Notes under the pieces: model-generated
The model's input: only the letters and a program-made list of their open reading frames with translations
What the model was told of the DNA's origin: nothing
The model's database searches: none
Position numbers and translations under genes: made by a program
Assembly: GCA_041584015.1 (NCBI GenBank)
Contig: JBFHES010000035.1
Coordinates: 1 to 25,364, forward strand
Length of the DNA: 25,364 nucleotides
Origin: JBFHES01 sp041584015
Lineage (GTDB): Bacteria; Bacteroidota; Bacteroidia; Bacteroidales; M50B96
Direction: 5' to 3'
Shown here: in pieces, positions 8,851 through 17,173 of the stretch
Layout: every line of letters starts with the position of its first letter
How positions within the stretch are numbered: position 1 is the first letter of the stretch

Positions 8851-9981
8851 TTATTTGAGTATTAATCTTTTAACCAGAAATTTATCTCTACTTAATCGGA
8901 ACTCCAAAAAATAACTGCCTTTGTTTAGTCCGGGCACCTCAATTTCGCCAAACGCATCTTTGGTAACATATCCAAAATCCTTAACCAGTCTACCTCCAAC
9001 ATCTAGCATTCTTACCTGGAAACGGTCAGGCAAACATCCAGGCAGCTCGTTAATATACCATTTACCCGACGACGGATTTGGAAAGACCTTCAAACATTCT
9101 ATTCCATCGATTGAGGCAACATCATTTTGTTCGGCCGTAGTAAATTGATAATGGTCGCTCCAAATACTGGACACCGAATCTTTAATTGCCTGAACTTTCC
9201 AATAATAGGTTGTAGACGGAAGTAATCCGGTACAATTATAAAAAGTATCGCTTGAGGTAACAGGTAGCAACAGACTCACAAAATTGATATCTACACAAAC
9301 TTCCAAATGATAGTCAACAGCACCTTTTACAGGAGACCAATGCAGTTGCACCGTATTATAATCAACATTAACCGATTCGTGCGCCGGCATAACAAGCTCG
9401 GGTTTATCCAGCGATGGAACGGTAGCGTATAATACATCTGGCAGTACATCCCAAACACCTGCACCACCTGGACCAACATCGAAGGAGCCAGAGCCACCTA
9501 AGAGGTTTATTTTTTGATGTGGGGCTATTTGCGAATACTTAAACCCAATTGCGATCTTTTTTGACGAAATGAATTTTACATGTGGATCAATCGAGCTTAC
9601 GAGGCTCATACTGGCATCATAAACATTGGCAAAAACACCAGGGAAGATGGAGTTTTGATAAACATACGCAACCAGATCGAACTTCATTGAATTATTGGCA
9701 CTTGAAACAAACAAGTTGTTCTGAGGCAAGTAACTTCCGTTAGTTATAACCAGATCGGTATCCATTGCAATGGCAAAGCCAAAATCATCCGTTCTATCCG
9801 AGGATGTTTCGATGATAAAATAAATACTATCAGAAGCAGTGTCCAATTCGTAGAACAAACACACAAGGTCTGTATTTGGCGTATAGCAATCGCCAAGTTC
9901 ATCATCGGCAATACAAATTTGTTGAGAAAAAACAGGCTCCAATAGTGTGGTTAGTACTAGCAATAAAAGCAGTTTTTTCAT
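8851..9981 (-). CDS. Secreted protein with fibronectin-like domain and T9SS sorting signal
   Basis: This 376-residue protein begins with a signal peptide (MKKLLLLLVLTTLLEPVFSQ). The next 170 or so residues are beta-rich with several Asp/Thr-rich segments and belong to no family I can name. Residues about 194-284 read as a fibronectin type III-like domain (VQLHWSPVKGAVDYHLEV, then TTYYWKVQA). The end, from about 297 (KVFPNPSSGKWYI to the closing FLVKRLILK), is a type A T9SS C-terminal sorting domain, which in this phylum sends the protein across the outer membrane. No catalytic motif is visible. It is monocistronic, with its own terminator. No TAnnTTTG promoter box was found ahead of it. Confidence 0.9.
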   Translation of the reverse strand: MKKLLLLLVLTTLLEPVFSQQICIADDELGDCYTPNTDLVCLFYELDTASDSIYFIIETSSDRTDDFGFAIAMDTDLVITNGSYLPQNNLFVSSANNSMKFDLVAYVYQNSIFPGVFANVYDASMSLVSSIDPHVKFISSKKIAIGFKYSQIAPHQKINLLGGSGSFDVGPGGAGVWDVLPDVLYATVPSLDKPELVMPAHESVNVDYNTVQLHWSPVKGAVDYHLEVCVDINFVSLLLPVTSSDTFYNCTGLLPSTTYYWKVQAIKDSVSSIWSDHYQFTTAEQNDVASIDGIECLKVFPNPSSGKWYINELPGCLPDRFQVRMLDVGGRLVKDFGYVTKDAFGEIEVPGLNKGSYFLEFRLSRDKFLVKRLILK

Positions 9982-10174
9982 GGCGGGTTAGGTTCTAATT
10001 CATATAGGTTAATTTATATCGCTGATCTATCAACAATTAAACCCAGAACCTTAAACAAAAGAAGACGAAGTATTTAGATAATTTGCACAAAACACATTCT
10101 GTATAAAAACAAAACAGCCACTGTCCGTTTTCGATCAGAATTAGCTAGAAGTATGAACGCAGGAATCTTAAACT

Positions 10175-10552
10175 TTAGAGAATATACTTATCAACCATAG
10201 CCATAAACTCCATTTGATCAAGAGGTTTAGCCATATAATCCACACAACCCGCTTCAAGAGTTTTTTCCCTATCACCCTCCATGGCATAAGCTGTTAATGC
10301 AACAATAGGGACATTTGGCTGTAATCCACTTATAATGGTTGTAGCTTCAAATCCATTTAATTTCGGCATGTTAATATCCATCAAAATAATATCCATATTC
10401 TGATGCTCCATGCAATAATTAACGGCCTCTTTGCCATTGTCGCATCTTACAATTGTTGCTTTTCCCCTTCGCAGAAAGGCTTCAACAAGATAATAGTTTG
10501 AATCTTCATCTTCCACTACTAAAACTGTTTTATCTTTCCAATTGTAATCCAC
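10175..10552 (-). CDS. Single-domain response regulator (receiver only)
   Basis: From the GTG at 10552 this encodes 125 residues that are a whole receiver domain and nothing more. Seen: acidic pocket E14-D15, phospho-acceptor D59 in LMDINMP, T87 in ALTAY and K109 in AKPLD. Without an output domain it likely works by protein contact or as a phosphotransfer intermediate, as CheY- or Spo0F-like proteins do. An ATG at 10642 in the same frame would add 30 residues with no family resemblance. I prefer the GTG because the conserved receiver begins YNWKDKTVLVVEDE, typical of receivers cut from hybrid kinases. No kinase is adjacent. Confidence 0.88.
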   Translation of the reverse strand: MDYNWKDKTVLVVEDEDSNYYLVEAFLRRGKATIVRCDNGKEAVNYCMEHQNMDIILMDINMPKLNGFEATTIISGLQPNVPIVALTAYAMEGDREKTLEAGCVDYMAKPLDQMEFMAMVDKYIL

Positions 10553-10881
10553 GGCTGAATATTTATTATGATTGTAAATTGTGTTAACAAAATAAGCATT
10601 TTTTATTTCAATGTGCCTGCTATACCAAGAAACTTTATGCAATAGCTATGTCGATCAAAATTCAACAATTACATTGCTGCTTGTAAATACCTACATAACA
10701 ATGGCAGATCTAAATCAATCCGAAACCGCTTTTATTATTCCATGGGATATTATAAACTAGCCAACAAGCCTAAGCAGGTTTCATCCTTTAGCCATGTGAT
10801 TAGAAGAGTCAACTTTTTTTCATTCTATTTTGAACCCCACAATTACTTAGGTGTAATTGAGTTTGTTTAAAATACAGAATC
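10553..10881. other. Divergent intergenic region
   Basis: These 329 bases separate the response regulator (minus) from the sigma-factor unit (plus). They contain the alternative upstream start of the regulator (10642) and a 19-codon frame at 10701-10760 without supporting evidence. The best promoter-like element before 10882 is TGAGTTTG at 10857-10864, one base off TAnnTTTG and without a -33 partner. Confidence 0.5.
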
Positions 10882-12081
10882 ATGAAAAAATCAGCATTTA
10901 TTACCCTATTCACATTTATAGCCAGCATTGCTATGCATGCGCAAACAGCCCAACCCGTTTACAGTATTGTAAAACAACTTAAATCATTCAACTGGTATGT
11001 TGAGCAAGCATCGCTTTGGCAAGAACAAATTAAGGAAGACTCTACAAATGCAAAAGCCTGGTATAATTACTATATCGCGAATCGCATGGCCAACCTTACC
11101 GGAAAACCAGAGAAATGGAAGTCCAATAAACAAGATGTACTTATGGGTTTATCAGATATTATTGATGGCATGAAAAGTAGCATTCCTGAGACATTTGAAT
11201 ACAACCATGCTGTTTGGTGGAATGGCGGGAACAATGAAGAACTAGCACCATTCCTGTTTAAAGCAATGGAGATTGACCCAAATCGTGTTGAGCTTTTTTC
11301 TGACATTATTACTTATTATGAATTGAAGAATAACTACGAACAGGTTAAGCATTACAGCAAATTGTGGTTCGAAAGCGGCGACTGCTCTCCCGGCATTATG
11401 ACCGCTAATTACAACATGCTGATGTCTACGGAAAACAATGCAATTATATTTGTGCACGGCGACAACGATACTTACCCCAAATGGATTCAACAATACGCAA
11501 ATGGCATTAGAACAGACGTGGCTGTTTTAAACATCAGTTTGCTTTTTAAAGATGAGTACATGCGTAATATTCTTAAGAAGTATGAAATTCCGGTATTCGA
11601 TCAATCCATTGGCGACTATTATAAAGAACATGCGAGCTCAAGTGAAGAAGGTGCCGACCTAACAAGGGCTTATCAGGTTGAATTGTTAAATCACATTATT
11701 AAAAACGCAGGTAATCGCCCGGTATATTTTGCAAGTTCCATGTCGCATCATATTTACGACACATTTGCAGAGCATCTTTATGTTGAAGGCCTTGCATTCA
11801 GGTATTCAGAAGAACGCTACGACAACATTGCGTATTTAAAGAAAAATATTGAGCAGCGCTTTCATCTCGATTACCTTACAAGTGATTATATTTACGATAT
11901 GAGTCAATCGGTGGTTGATCATTTTAATATGAGCTACATGATTCCTTTTAACACACTTTACGAACATTATAAGATTGCTGGCGATGAAGCAAAAGCATTG
12001 TGGATAAGGAACATTATGTTAGCAGTTGCAGACAAGGTTGGAAAAACCGAAGAAATTAAAGCACAACTTGACGCAGAATAG
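10882..12081 (+). CDS. Secreted TPR-like protein resembling the soluble part of DUF2723 proteins
   Basis: The 399-residue product has a signal peptide (to about residue 21, MHAQ). Two helical, TPR-like stretches follow (about 34-70 and 115-180). From about residue 187 comes AIIFVHGDNDTYPKW, GIRTDVAVLNISLL and, at about 279, RPVYFASS. This order of motifs is familiar to me from the C-terminal soluble region of Bacteroidota DUF2723 (PMT-like) membrane proteins, but here there are no membrane helices besides the signal peptide. It is the first gene of a unit with an ECF sigma factor 4 bases downstream, so it may be a periplasmic input or target of that system; this is inference. Confidence 0.85.
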   Translation: MKKSAFITLFTFIASIAMHAQTAQPVYSIVKQLKSFNWYVEQASLWQEQIKEDSTNAKAWYNYYIANRMANLTGKPEKWKSNKQDVLMGLSDIIDGMKSSIPETFEYNHAVWWNGGNNEELAPFLFKAMEIDPNRVELFSDIITYYELKNNYEQVKHYSKLWFESGDCSPGIMTANYNMLMSTENNAIIFVHGDNDTYPKWIQQYANGIRTDVAVLNISLLFKDEYMRNILKKYEIPVFDQSIGDYYKEHASSSEEGADLTRAYQVELLNHIIKNAGNRPVYFASSMSHHIYDTFAEHLYVEGLAFRYSEERYDNIAYLKKNIEQRFHLDYLTSDYIYDMSQSVVDHFNMSYMIPFNTLYEHYKIAGDEAKALWIRNIMLAVADKVGKTEEIKAQLDAE

Positions 12082-12085
12082 ATTG

Positions 12086-12661
12086 ATGATATTCGGCAAA
12101 AAGCTAAATAAACTAAGCGACGAAGCATTAATGTCAATGGTAATTGATGGTAACAACAATGCCTTTGGCTTGATATACGACCGATTTTTCGAACGACTCT
12201 ATCGCTATTTCTATCGAATGCTTGGGGCTAATTCAGAAAAGGCTACAGATTTTGCGCAGGACTTGTTTGTAAAAATCATTGAAAAGCCACACAACTATAA
12301 TCCAGAGAAAAAATTTGCAATCTGGATATTTGTACTCGCATCTAACATGTGCAAGAATGAGTATCGAAGTTTGGAGGTGCGCCAACGACATTTACAGACA
12401 GCCAGCTTCGATTCTGTATCGGAAACCAAAATAGAACAACAATTAGATAACACCCAATTTAAAAGCGACTTAATTAAAGAAGTGCACACCCTGGACGAAA
12501 AACACCGCGATGTTTTTATCCTAAGGTACGAGCATGAATTACCTATAAAAGAAATAGCAACAATAGTTGATTGTTCTGAGGGCACGGTAAAGTCACGACT
12601 ATTTTACTCGCTCAAGAAATTATCAGACAAACTAGCTATTTATAACCCTAAGTTAAACTAA
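12086..12661 (+). CDS. ECF-type RNA polymerase sigma factor
   Basis: The 191-residue protein has sigma region 2 at about 25-95 (FGLIYDRFFERLYRYFYRML, then DFAQDLFVKI and WIFVLASNMCKNEYR) and region 4 at about 135-182, with helix-turn-helix KEIATIVDCSEGTVKSRL. Extra domains are absent, as in the ECF group. The ATG at 12086 is preferred: a longer frame from 12026 would overlap the preceding gene by 56 bases and adds no family sequence. It is 4 bases after the preceding stop and 1 base before the next gene, so the three are almost certainly co-transcribed. Confidence 0.95.
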   Translation: MIFGKKLNKLSDEALMSMVIDGNNNAFGLIYDRFFERLYRYFYRMLGANSEKATDFAQDLFVKIIEKPHNYNPEKKFAIWIFVLASNMCKNEYRSLEVRQRHLQTASFDSVSETKIEQQLDNTQFKSDLIKEVHTLDEKHRDVFILRYEHELPIKEIATIVDCSEGTVKSRLFYSLKKLSDKLAIYNPKLN

Positions 12662-12662
12662 G

Positions 12663-13334
12663 ATGAAAGACAAGATATTAAATCCGGAGATAGAAGAATT
12701 GCTACAATCTAAAGCCTTTCTTGAATTGAGCTTAAGTGAAAAAGAGCTGGTTTCCTCTGTTCTTAGCAAGGAAGAATATATACATTTCAGAAACATTTTG
12801 AAGACAGCTACAGATTCGCTTAAGGATGAAATTGAAATACCAGACTTAAAGGCAAAACTTATGTCCAGCTACAATAAGCAGCATCCTAAATCAACGATTA
12901 ACAAAATTGCGCATTATGCACTTCCACTGTATCAGGTAGCCGCAATTCTAATTGTAGTGCTTGGTTTATTTGCCATTATTGGTCAGGAAGTAATTATCGG
13001 AAACGACAGCAACAAGGTTTATGTTTATTTAACCGACACCATTTATAAAGAAGTGTTAGTGCCAGACAAAATTTGGCTTGCCGATAGTTCTACCAGAAAC
13101 TCCTTTTATGATTACAAGGATGATGTTGCTTTTGTAGGCGAACCCAAAAGCTTACACCTACCTGCTGAAAAAAATTCTAACAATCAATTATCGAACGAAG
13201 AAGCATACCACTTAGCTAAACGATCTGGCATTATTCCAGAAATTGACATTACAGCAACCAGCAGAAGAAACGGCGGTGGTCGCTCACTTCAGGAAGATTC
13301 CATTTGGCGAAAATACATGGTGGTTAACTTTTAA
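12663..13334 (+). CDS. One-TM protein in anti-sigma factor position
   Basis: This 223-residue protein has a charged N-terminal cytoplasmic-like part (1-85), one membrane helix at about 87-110 (YALPLYQVAAILIVVLGLFA) and a C-terminal part of about 110 residues that would face the periplasm. Position and topology fit an anti-sigma factor that holds the sigma factor encoded one base upstream. It contains no cysteine, so it is not of the zinc-binding type, and I see no FecR signature. The function is inferred from position and topology, not from a recognised domain. Confidence 0.85.
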   Translation: MKDKILNPEIEELLQSKAFLELSLSEKELVSSVLSKEEYIHFRNILKTATDSLKDEIEIPDLKAKLMSSYNKQHPKSTINKIAHYALPLYQVAAILIVVLGLFAIIGQEVIIGNDSNKVYVYLTDTIYKEVLVPDKIWLADSSTRNSFYDYKDDVAFVGEPKSLHLPAEKNSNNQLSNEEAYHLAKRSGIIPEIDITATSRRNGGGRSLQEDSIWRKYMVVNF

Positions 13335-13480
13335 TATTATTTAGACTGCAGGTACTCCGATTGGCTCCTGATTATATTTCTTTAATTGTAAAACATGGCT
13401 ACTTAGAGCATCACACGATTATTCACAAAGGCTGTTATTAACTTGCCATCAGTATAGTTCCTGTTTTCAATTCTGACTTG

Positions 13481-13488
13481 TATATTTG
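13481..13488 (+). promoter_or_regulatory. -7 box ahead of parC
   Basis: TATATTTG is a perfect TAnnTTTG box; the -33 position holds ttcc rather than TTTG. It overlaps a possible GTG start at 13488, so translation must begin further on, at the ATG at 13521, leaving a leader of roughly 27 bases. Confidence 0.6.
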
Positions 13489-13520
13489 TGCTTAATTCAA
13501 ATTTCAGTTGGCAAGCAAAC

Positions 13521-16500
13521 ATGAGCGAAGAGGAAAAAGACAATTTAGAGAATCAGGAACAAGAAAATCAAAACCTTGAGGAATCCTTAAATGAGGAAAC
13601 TGAAGGATCGGCAGAACATAAGATCGTTCACTTACCCGGCAAGTACAAAGACTGGTTTCTGGATTACGCATCTTATGTGATCCTTGAACGAGCCGTTCCT
13701 CATGTTAACGATGGACTAAAACCGGTTCAGCGCAGAATTCTTCATTCCATGAAGCGACTAGATGATGGTCGCTACAACAAGGTGGCCAATCTAGTTGGGC
13801 ACACCATGCAGTTTCACCCACATGGCGACGCCTCTATTGGCGATGCAATGGTGCAACTTGGCCAGAAAGAATTACTCATTGATACACAGGGGAACTGGGG
13901 TAATATATTAACCGGCGATGGAGCAGCTGCTCCGCGTTATATTGAAGCCCGCTTAACAAAGTTTGCGCTGGATGTGGTATTCAATGCGAAAACAACAGAA
14001 TGGCGCCAAAGCTACGACGGTCGTAACAAAGAACCAATTACACATCCGGTTAAATTCCCATTATTGCTTGCCCAGGGAGTAGAAGGTATTGCCGTTGGTT
14101 TGGCCTCTAAAATATTACCGCACAACTTTATTGAACTAATTGATGCTTCAATTGCAATTCTAAAGGGACAGGACTTTGAATTATTTCCGGATTTCCCTAC
14201 GGCGGGAATGGCTGATTTCACCCGATACAATGATGGTCTAAGAGGTGGAGCAATTAAGGTGCGCGCACGCATTGAGAAAAATGACAAGAAAACGCTAATC
14301 ATTAGCGAATTGCCATTCGGAAGAAACACCACCAGTTTAATCGAGTCTATTCTGAAAGCCAACGATAAAGGCAAGATTAAAATCAAAAAGATTGATGACA
14401 ACACCGCTGACAAAGTCGAGATTGTTGTGCACTTAGCAACAGGTGTTTCATCAGATAAAACTATTGATGCACTTTATGCCTTCACAGATTGTGAACTTTC
14501 CATATCTCCTAACTCCTGTGTGATTGAGGATGAAAAACCGAAATTCCTTGGAGTAAGCCAAATTCTGCGTACGAACACAAAAAACACGCTGAATCTTTTA
14601 AAGAAGGAACTGGAAATTCGCAAGGCCGAGCTTGAAGAAGACTGGCACTTTTCATCACTCGAGAAAATTTTTATTGAGAAACGGATTTATCGTAAAATTG
14701 AAGAATGCGAAACATTTGAAGCAATTATTGAGGCCATCGACAAAGGTCTCGATCCTTATAAAAAAATGTTCAAACGTGACGTAACCCGCGATGACATTAT
14801 TCGATTAACGGAAATTAAGATTAAGCGTATTTCGAGATACGATTCATTTAGAGCCGACGAACACATTAAAAATATTGAGGAAGAAATTAAGGAAATTGAT
14901 TACAACCTTGAGAATATTGTTCCATATACCATTAAGTATTATCAAACTATTAAGAAGAAGTACGGCAAAGGGAAAGAGCGTAAAACAGAGATCAGGAGTT
15001 TTGATACAATTATTGCAACCAAAGTTGCAGTTGCTAATGAGAAACTATATGTTGATCGCAAGGAAGGATTTATAGGAACAGCACTTAAGAAAGATGAATA
15101 TGTATGTGAATGCTCCGACATTGACGACATTATTGTTTTCAGGAAAGATGGAAAACTGTTAATCACTAAAGTTTCCGATAAATCGTTTGTTGGTAAAGAC
15201 ATCCTGCACATAGCCGTATTTAAACCAAACGATACGCGCACCATTTATAACCTTGTGTACAAAGATGGGCGTATGGGATCGTCCTACATGAAACGCTTTT
15301 TCGTAAAAGGAATCACCCGCGATAAGGAATATGATGTTACAAAAGGCACAGAACATTCCAGAATATTATATTTCTCGGCTAACCCAAACGGAGAAGCAGA
15401 AGTTATTAAAGTGGTGCTTAAGCCAAAACCAAAATTGCGTAAAACCATTTTCGAAATGGACTTTGGCGATTTATCCATCAAGGGAAGAGGATCGATGGGT
15501 AACATTTTAAGCAAATACGATGCACATAGAATCACGCTAAAAGAAAAAGGACTTTCGACCTTAGGTGGCCGTAAGATATGGTTTGATGAAGATGTTTTCC
15601 GACTCAACAGTGATGAGCGTGGCAAATTTTTGGGCGAGTTTTTCCCAGAAGACAAAATCCTATACCTTAACAAAAGAGGGTACTACAGATTAACAACATT
15701 CGATCTGGCCAATCACTATGAAGATGGCTTACTGATTATTGAAAAGTACAAACCAGGCAAAGTATTCACTGTTATTCATTATGATGGTGAACAGCAACAT
15801 TATTACCTCAAACGTTTCGAACTCGATCTAACCGATAAGAACAGTTACTTTATCAATGAAGATTCCGAGGCATCTAAATTGGTTTCCATTAGCGACGATT
15901 ATTACTCGCGTGTAAAAGTAATATTTGGCGGCATTCACAAGGACAGAGAAGATCAGGAGATTGACAGCGATGAATTTATTGGAGTAAAGAGCTTCAAGGC
16001 CAGAGGAAAAAGAGTAACCACGCTTGAAGCCAAAAAATTCGAATGGATGGAACCGCTTCGCAAGCACGAGTCGGAGATGGAAGCACCAAAGGCAGAAGAA
16101 CCGGAAGCTAGCACGCCAACTGCACAAGAAAACACCGAAGAAGCTGACACTAAGACAGAAGAACAGCAGCCAGCGAATAAAGTAGAAAAGCAAGAGAAGG
16201 CAACTACAGCCGAACCGAAGCCCGAAACTTCTGTTGAAAAAGAGAAAACTAAAGTAACCGAAAAAGAAAGCGCAGAGAAGGAAAGCAAGCCAGAGAAAAA
16301 AGCTGCTTCTATGGAGGAAACGGGAAAAGCTACTAAAGCGAAAGAAGTCACCACTGATGAAGAAATAAAGCAAAAGCCAATAAAGCCCGAACCGAAGGCA
16401 AAAAAGAAGGCGGTAAAGAAAGCACCTGAGAAACCTGAAGCAAGTAAGAATGAAATTCAGGATGTTGATTTTGAAATAGAAGATACACGAGATAAAAAAG

Positions 16501-16565
16501 AAAAACCAGCACCAAAAAAGAAGCCAGACAGTGATGAAGATAGCGGTCAAATGTCGCTTTTCTAA
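13521..16565 (+). CDS. parC: DNA topoisomerase IV subunit A
   Basis: This 1014-residue type IIA topoisomerase A subunit would cut and reseal DNA with ParE to separate replicated chromosomes. Seen: the winged-helix region with HPHGDASIGDAMV (99-111), catalytic Tyr140 in APRYIEAR, the coiled-coil and tower region, and a C-terminal DNA-binding part to about residue 853. The FHPHGDASIGDAM form points to the Bacteroidota ParC group rather than GyrA. An acidic N-terminal extension (about 30 residues) and a 161-residue Lys/Glu/Ala/Pro-rich tail (854-1014) lie outside the enzyme core. The protein ends in QMSLF. parE is not adjacent; aroK follows 9 bases downstream and is likely co-transcribed. The start is set by the -7 box at 13481. 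Confidence 0.94.
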   Translation: MSEEEKDNLENQEQENQNLEESLNEETEGSAEHKIVHLPGKYKDWFLDYASYVILERAVPHVNDGLKPVQRRILHSMKRLDDGRYNKVANLVGHTMQFHPHGDASIGDAMVQLGQKELLIDTQGNWGNILTGDGAAAPRYIEARLTKFALDVVFNAKTTEWRQSYDGRNKEPITHPVKFPLLLAQGVEGIAVGLASKILPHNFIELIDASIAILKGQDFELFPDFPTAGMADFTRYNDGLRGGAIKVRARIEKNDKKTLIISELPFGRNTTSLIESILKANDKGKIKIKKIDDNTADKVEIVVHLATGVSSDKTIDALYAFTDCELSISPNSCVIEDEKPKFLGVSQILRTNTKNTLNLLKKELEIRKAELEEDWHFSSLEKIFIEKRIYRKIEECETFEAIIEAIDKGLDPYKKMFKRDVTRDDIIRLTEIKIKRISRYDSFRADEHIKNIEEEIKEIDYNLENIVPYTIKYYQTIKKKYGKGKERKTEIRSFDTIIATKVAVANEKLYVDRKEGFIGTALKKDEYVCECSDIDDIIVFRKDGKLLITKVSDKSFVGKDILHIAVFKPNDTRTIYNLVYKDGRMGSSYMKRFFVKGITRDKEYDVTKGTEHSRILYFSANPNGEAEVIKVVLKPKPKLRKTIFEMDFGDLSIKGRGSMGNILSKYDAHRITLKEKGLSTLGGRKIWFDEDVFRLNSDERGKFLGEFFPEDKILYLNKRGYYRLTTFDLANHYEDGLLIIEKYKPGKVFTVIHYDGEQQHYYLKRFELDLTDKNSYFINEDSEASKLVSISDDYYSRVKVIFGGIHKDREDQEIDSDEFIGVKSFKARGKRVTTLEAKKFEWMEPLRKHESEMEAPKAEEPEASTPTAQENTEEADTKTEEQQPANKVEKQEKATTAEPKPETSVEKEKTKVTEKESAEKESKPEKKAASMEETGKATKAKEVTTDEEIKQKPIKPEPKAKKKAVKKAPEKPEASKNEIQDVDFEIEDTRDKKEKPAPKKKPDSDEDSGQMSLF

Positions 16566-16574
16566 ACAAGCAAT

Positions 16575-17087
16575 ATGAGAATATACTTAACCGGATTTAT
16601 GGGCAGTGGCAAAACAACTGTTGGCAGAAAGTTAGCGAAATGTCTGAATTTTCGGTTCATTGATTTGGATAAAGCAATTGAACAATCACAGCAAATGTTC
16701 ATTAGTCATATTTTCAAGCAATTTGGCGAAGAACAATTCAGGCAATGGGAAACCGAAGAATTAATGCGGCTTTCGCTTGAAAAGAACATTGTTATTTCAA
16801 CAGGTGGCGGCACCCCATGTTTTAACGACAACATGCAAGTGATGAATCAAACCGGCCTTACCATCTATTTATACATGTCGCCTGCTGCACTGTTTAGCCG
16901 CTTAAAAAAAGCTAAAATGCCACGACCACTAATCGATGGCAAAAGCCCCGATGAACTTAACCAGTTTATTGTTGACTTGATGGCAATTCGAGAGCCCTAT
17001 TACAAACAATCGGAAATGACCATTAACGGACTAAGACCTGAACTTACAAATCTGGTTCATTCTGTGGAAGAATTTATGAAAATCTGA
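16575..17087 (+). CDS. aroK: Shikimate kinase
   Basis: The 170-residue cytoplasmic enzyme phosphorylates shikimate at the 3-hydroxyl with ATP in the chorismate pathway. Seen: Walker A GFMGSGKT (7-14), substrate-binding D30-L31-D32, R56 in the EEQFRQWE motif, the GGG loop in STGGGT (77-79), the lid arginine R117 in PRPL, and R139 in REPYY. All key residues are present and the length is normal for the family. It lies 9 bases behind parC, so it is probably read from the parC promoter; no separate promoter is visible. Confidence 0.96.
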   Translation: MRIYLTGFMGSGKTTVGRKLAKCLNFRFIDLDKAIEQSQQMFISHIFKQFGEEQFRQWETEELMRLSLEKNIVISTGGGTPCFNDNMQVMNQTGLTIYLYMSPAALFSRLKKAKMPRPLIDGKSPDELNQFIVDLMAIREPYYKQSEMTINGLRPELTNLVHSVEEFMKI

Positions 17088-17173
17088 CAGCATACGAGCA
17101 AACTACATCTCTCCTCTTTCGTAACCTTTTAGGCAAAAATCAGTACCTTCTCTTTATGTAACAATTGTTTATA

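Noticed and set aside
8839..8853. 15-base palindrome taagattaaatctta as a terminator
   Set aside because: It overlaps the stop codon and has no T-run; the real terminator is at 8781-8809.
10701..10760. 19-codon small frame (MADLNQSETAFIIPWDIIN)
   Set aside because: It has a plausible composition, but there is no promoter, no conservation evidence and no family.
13488..13520. GTG start for parC at 13488
   Set aside because: The codon begins on the last base of the TATATTTG box, so transcription would start downstream of it.
15828..16550. 240-codon antisense frame, plus another at 15953-16354
   Set aside because: These hydrophobic, Phe/Ser/Leu-rich frames are the complement of the Lys/Glu-rich ParC tail, and the sense strand is clearly the coding one.
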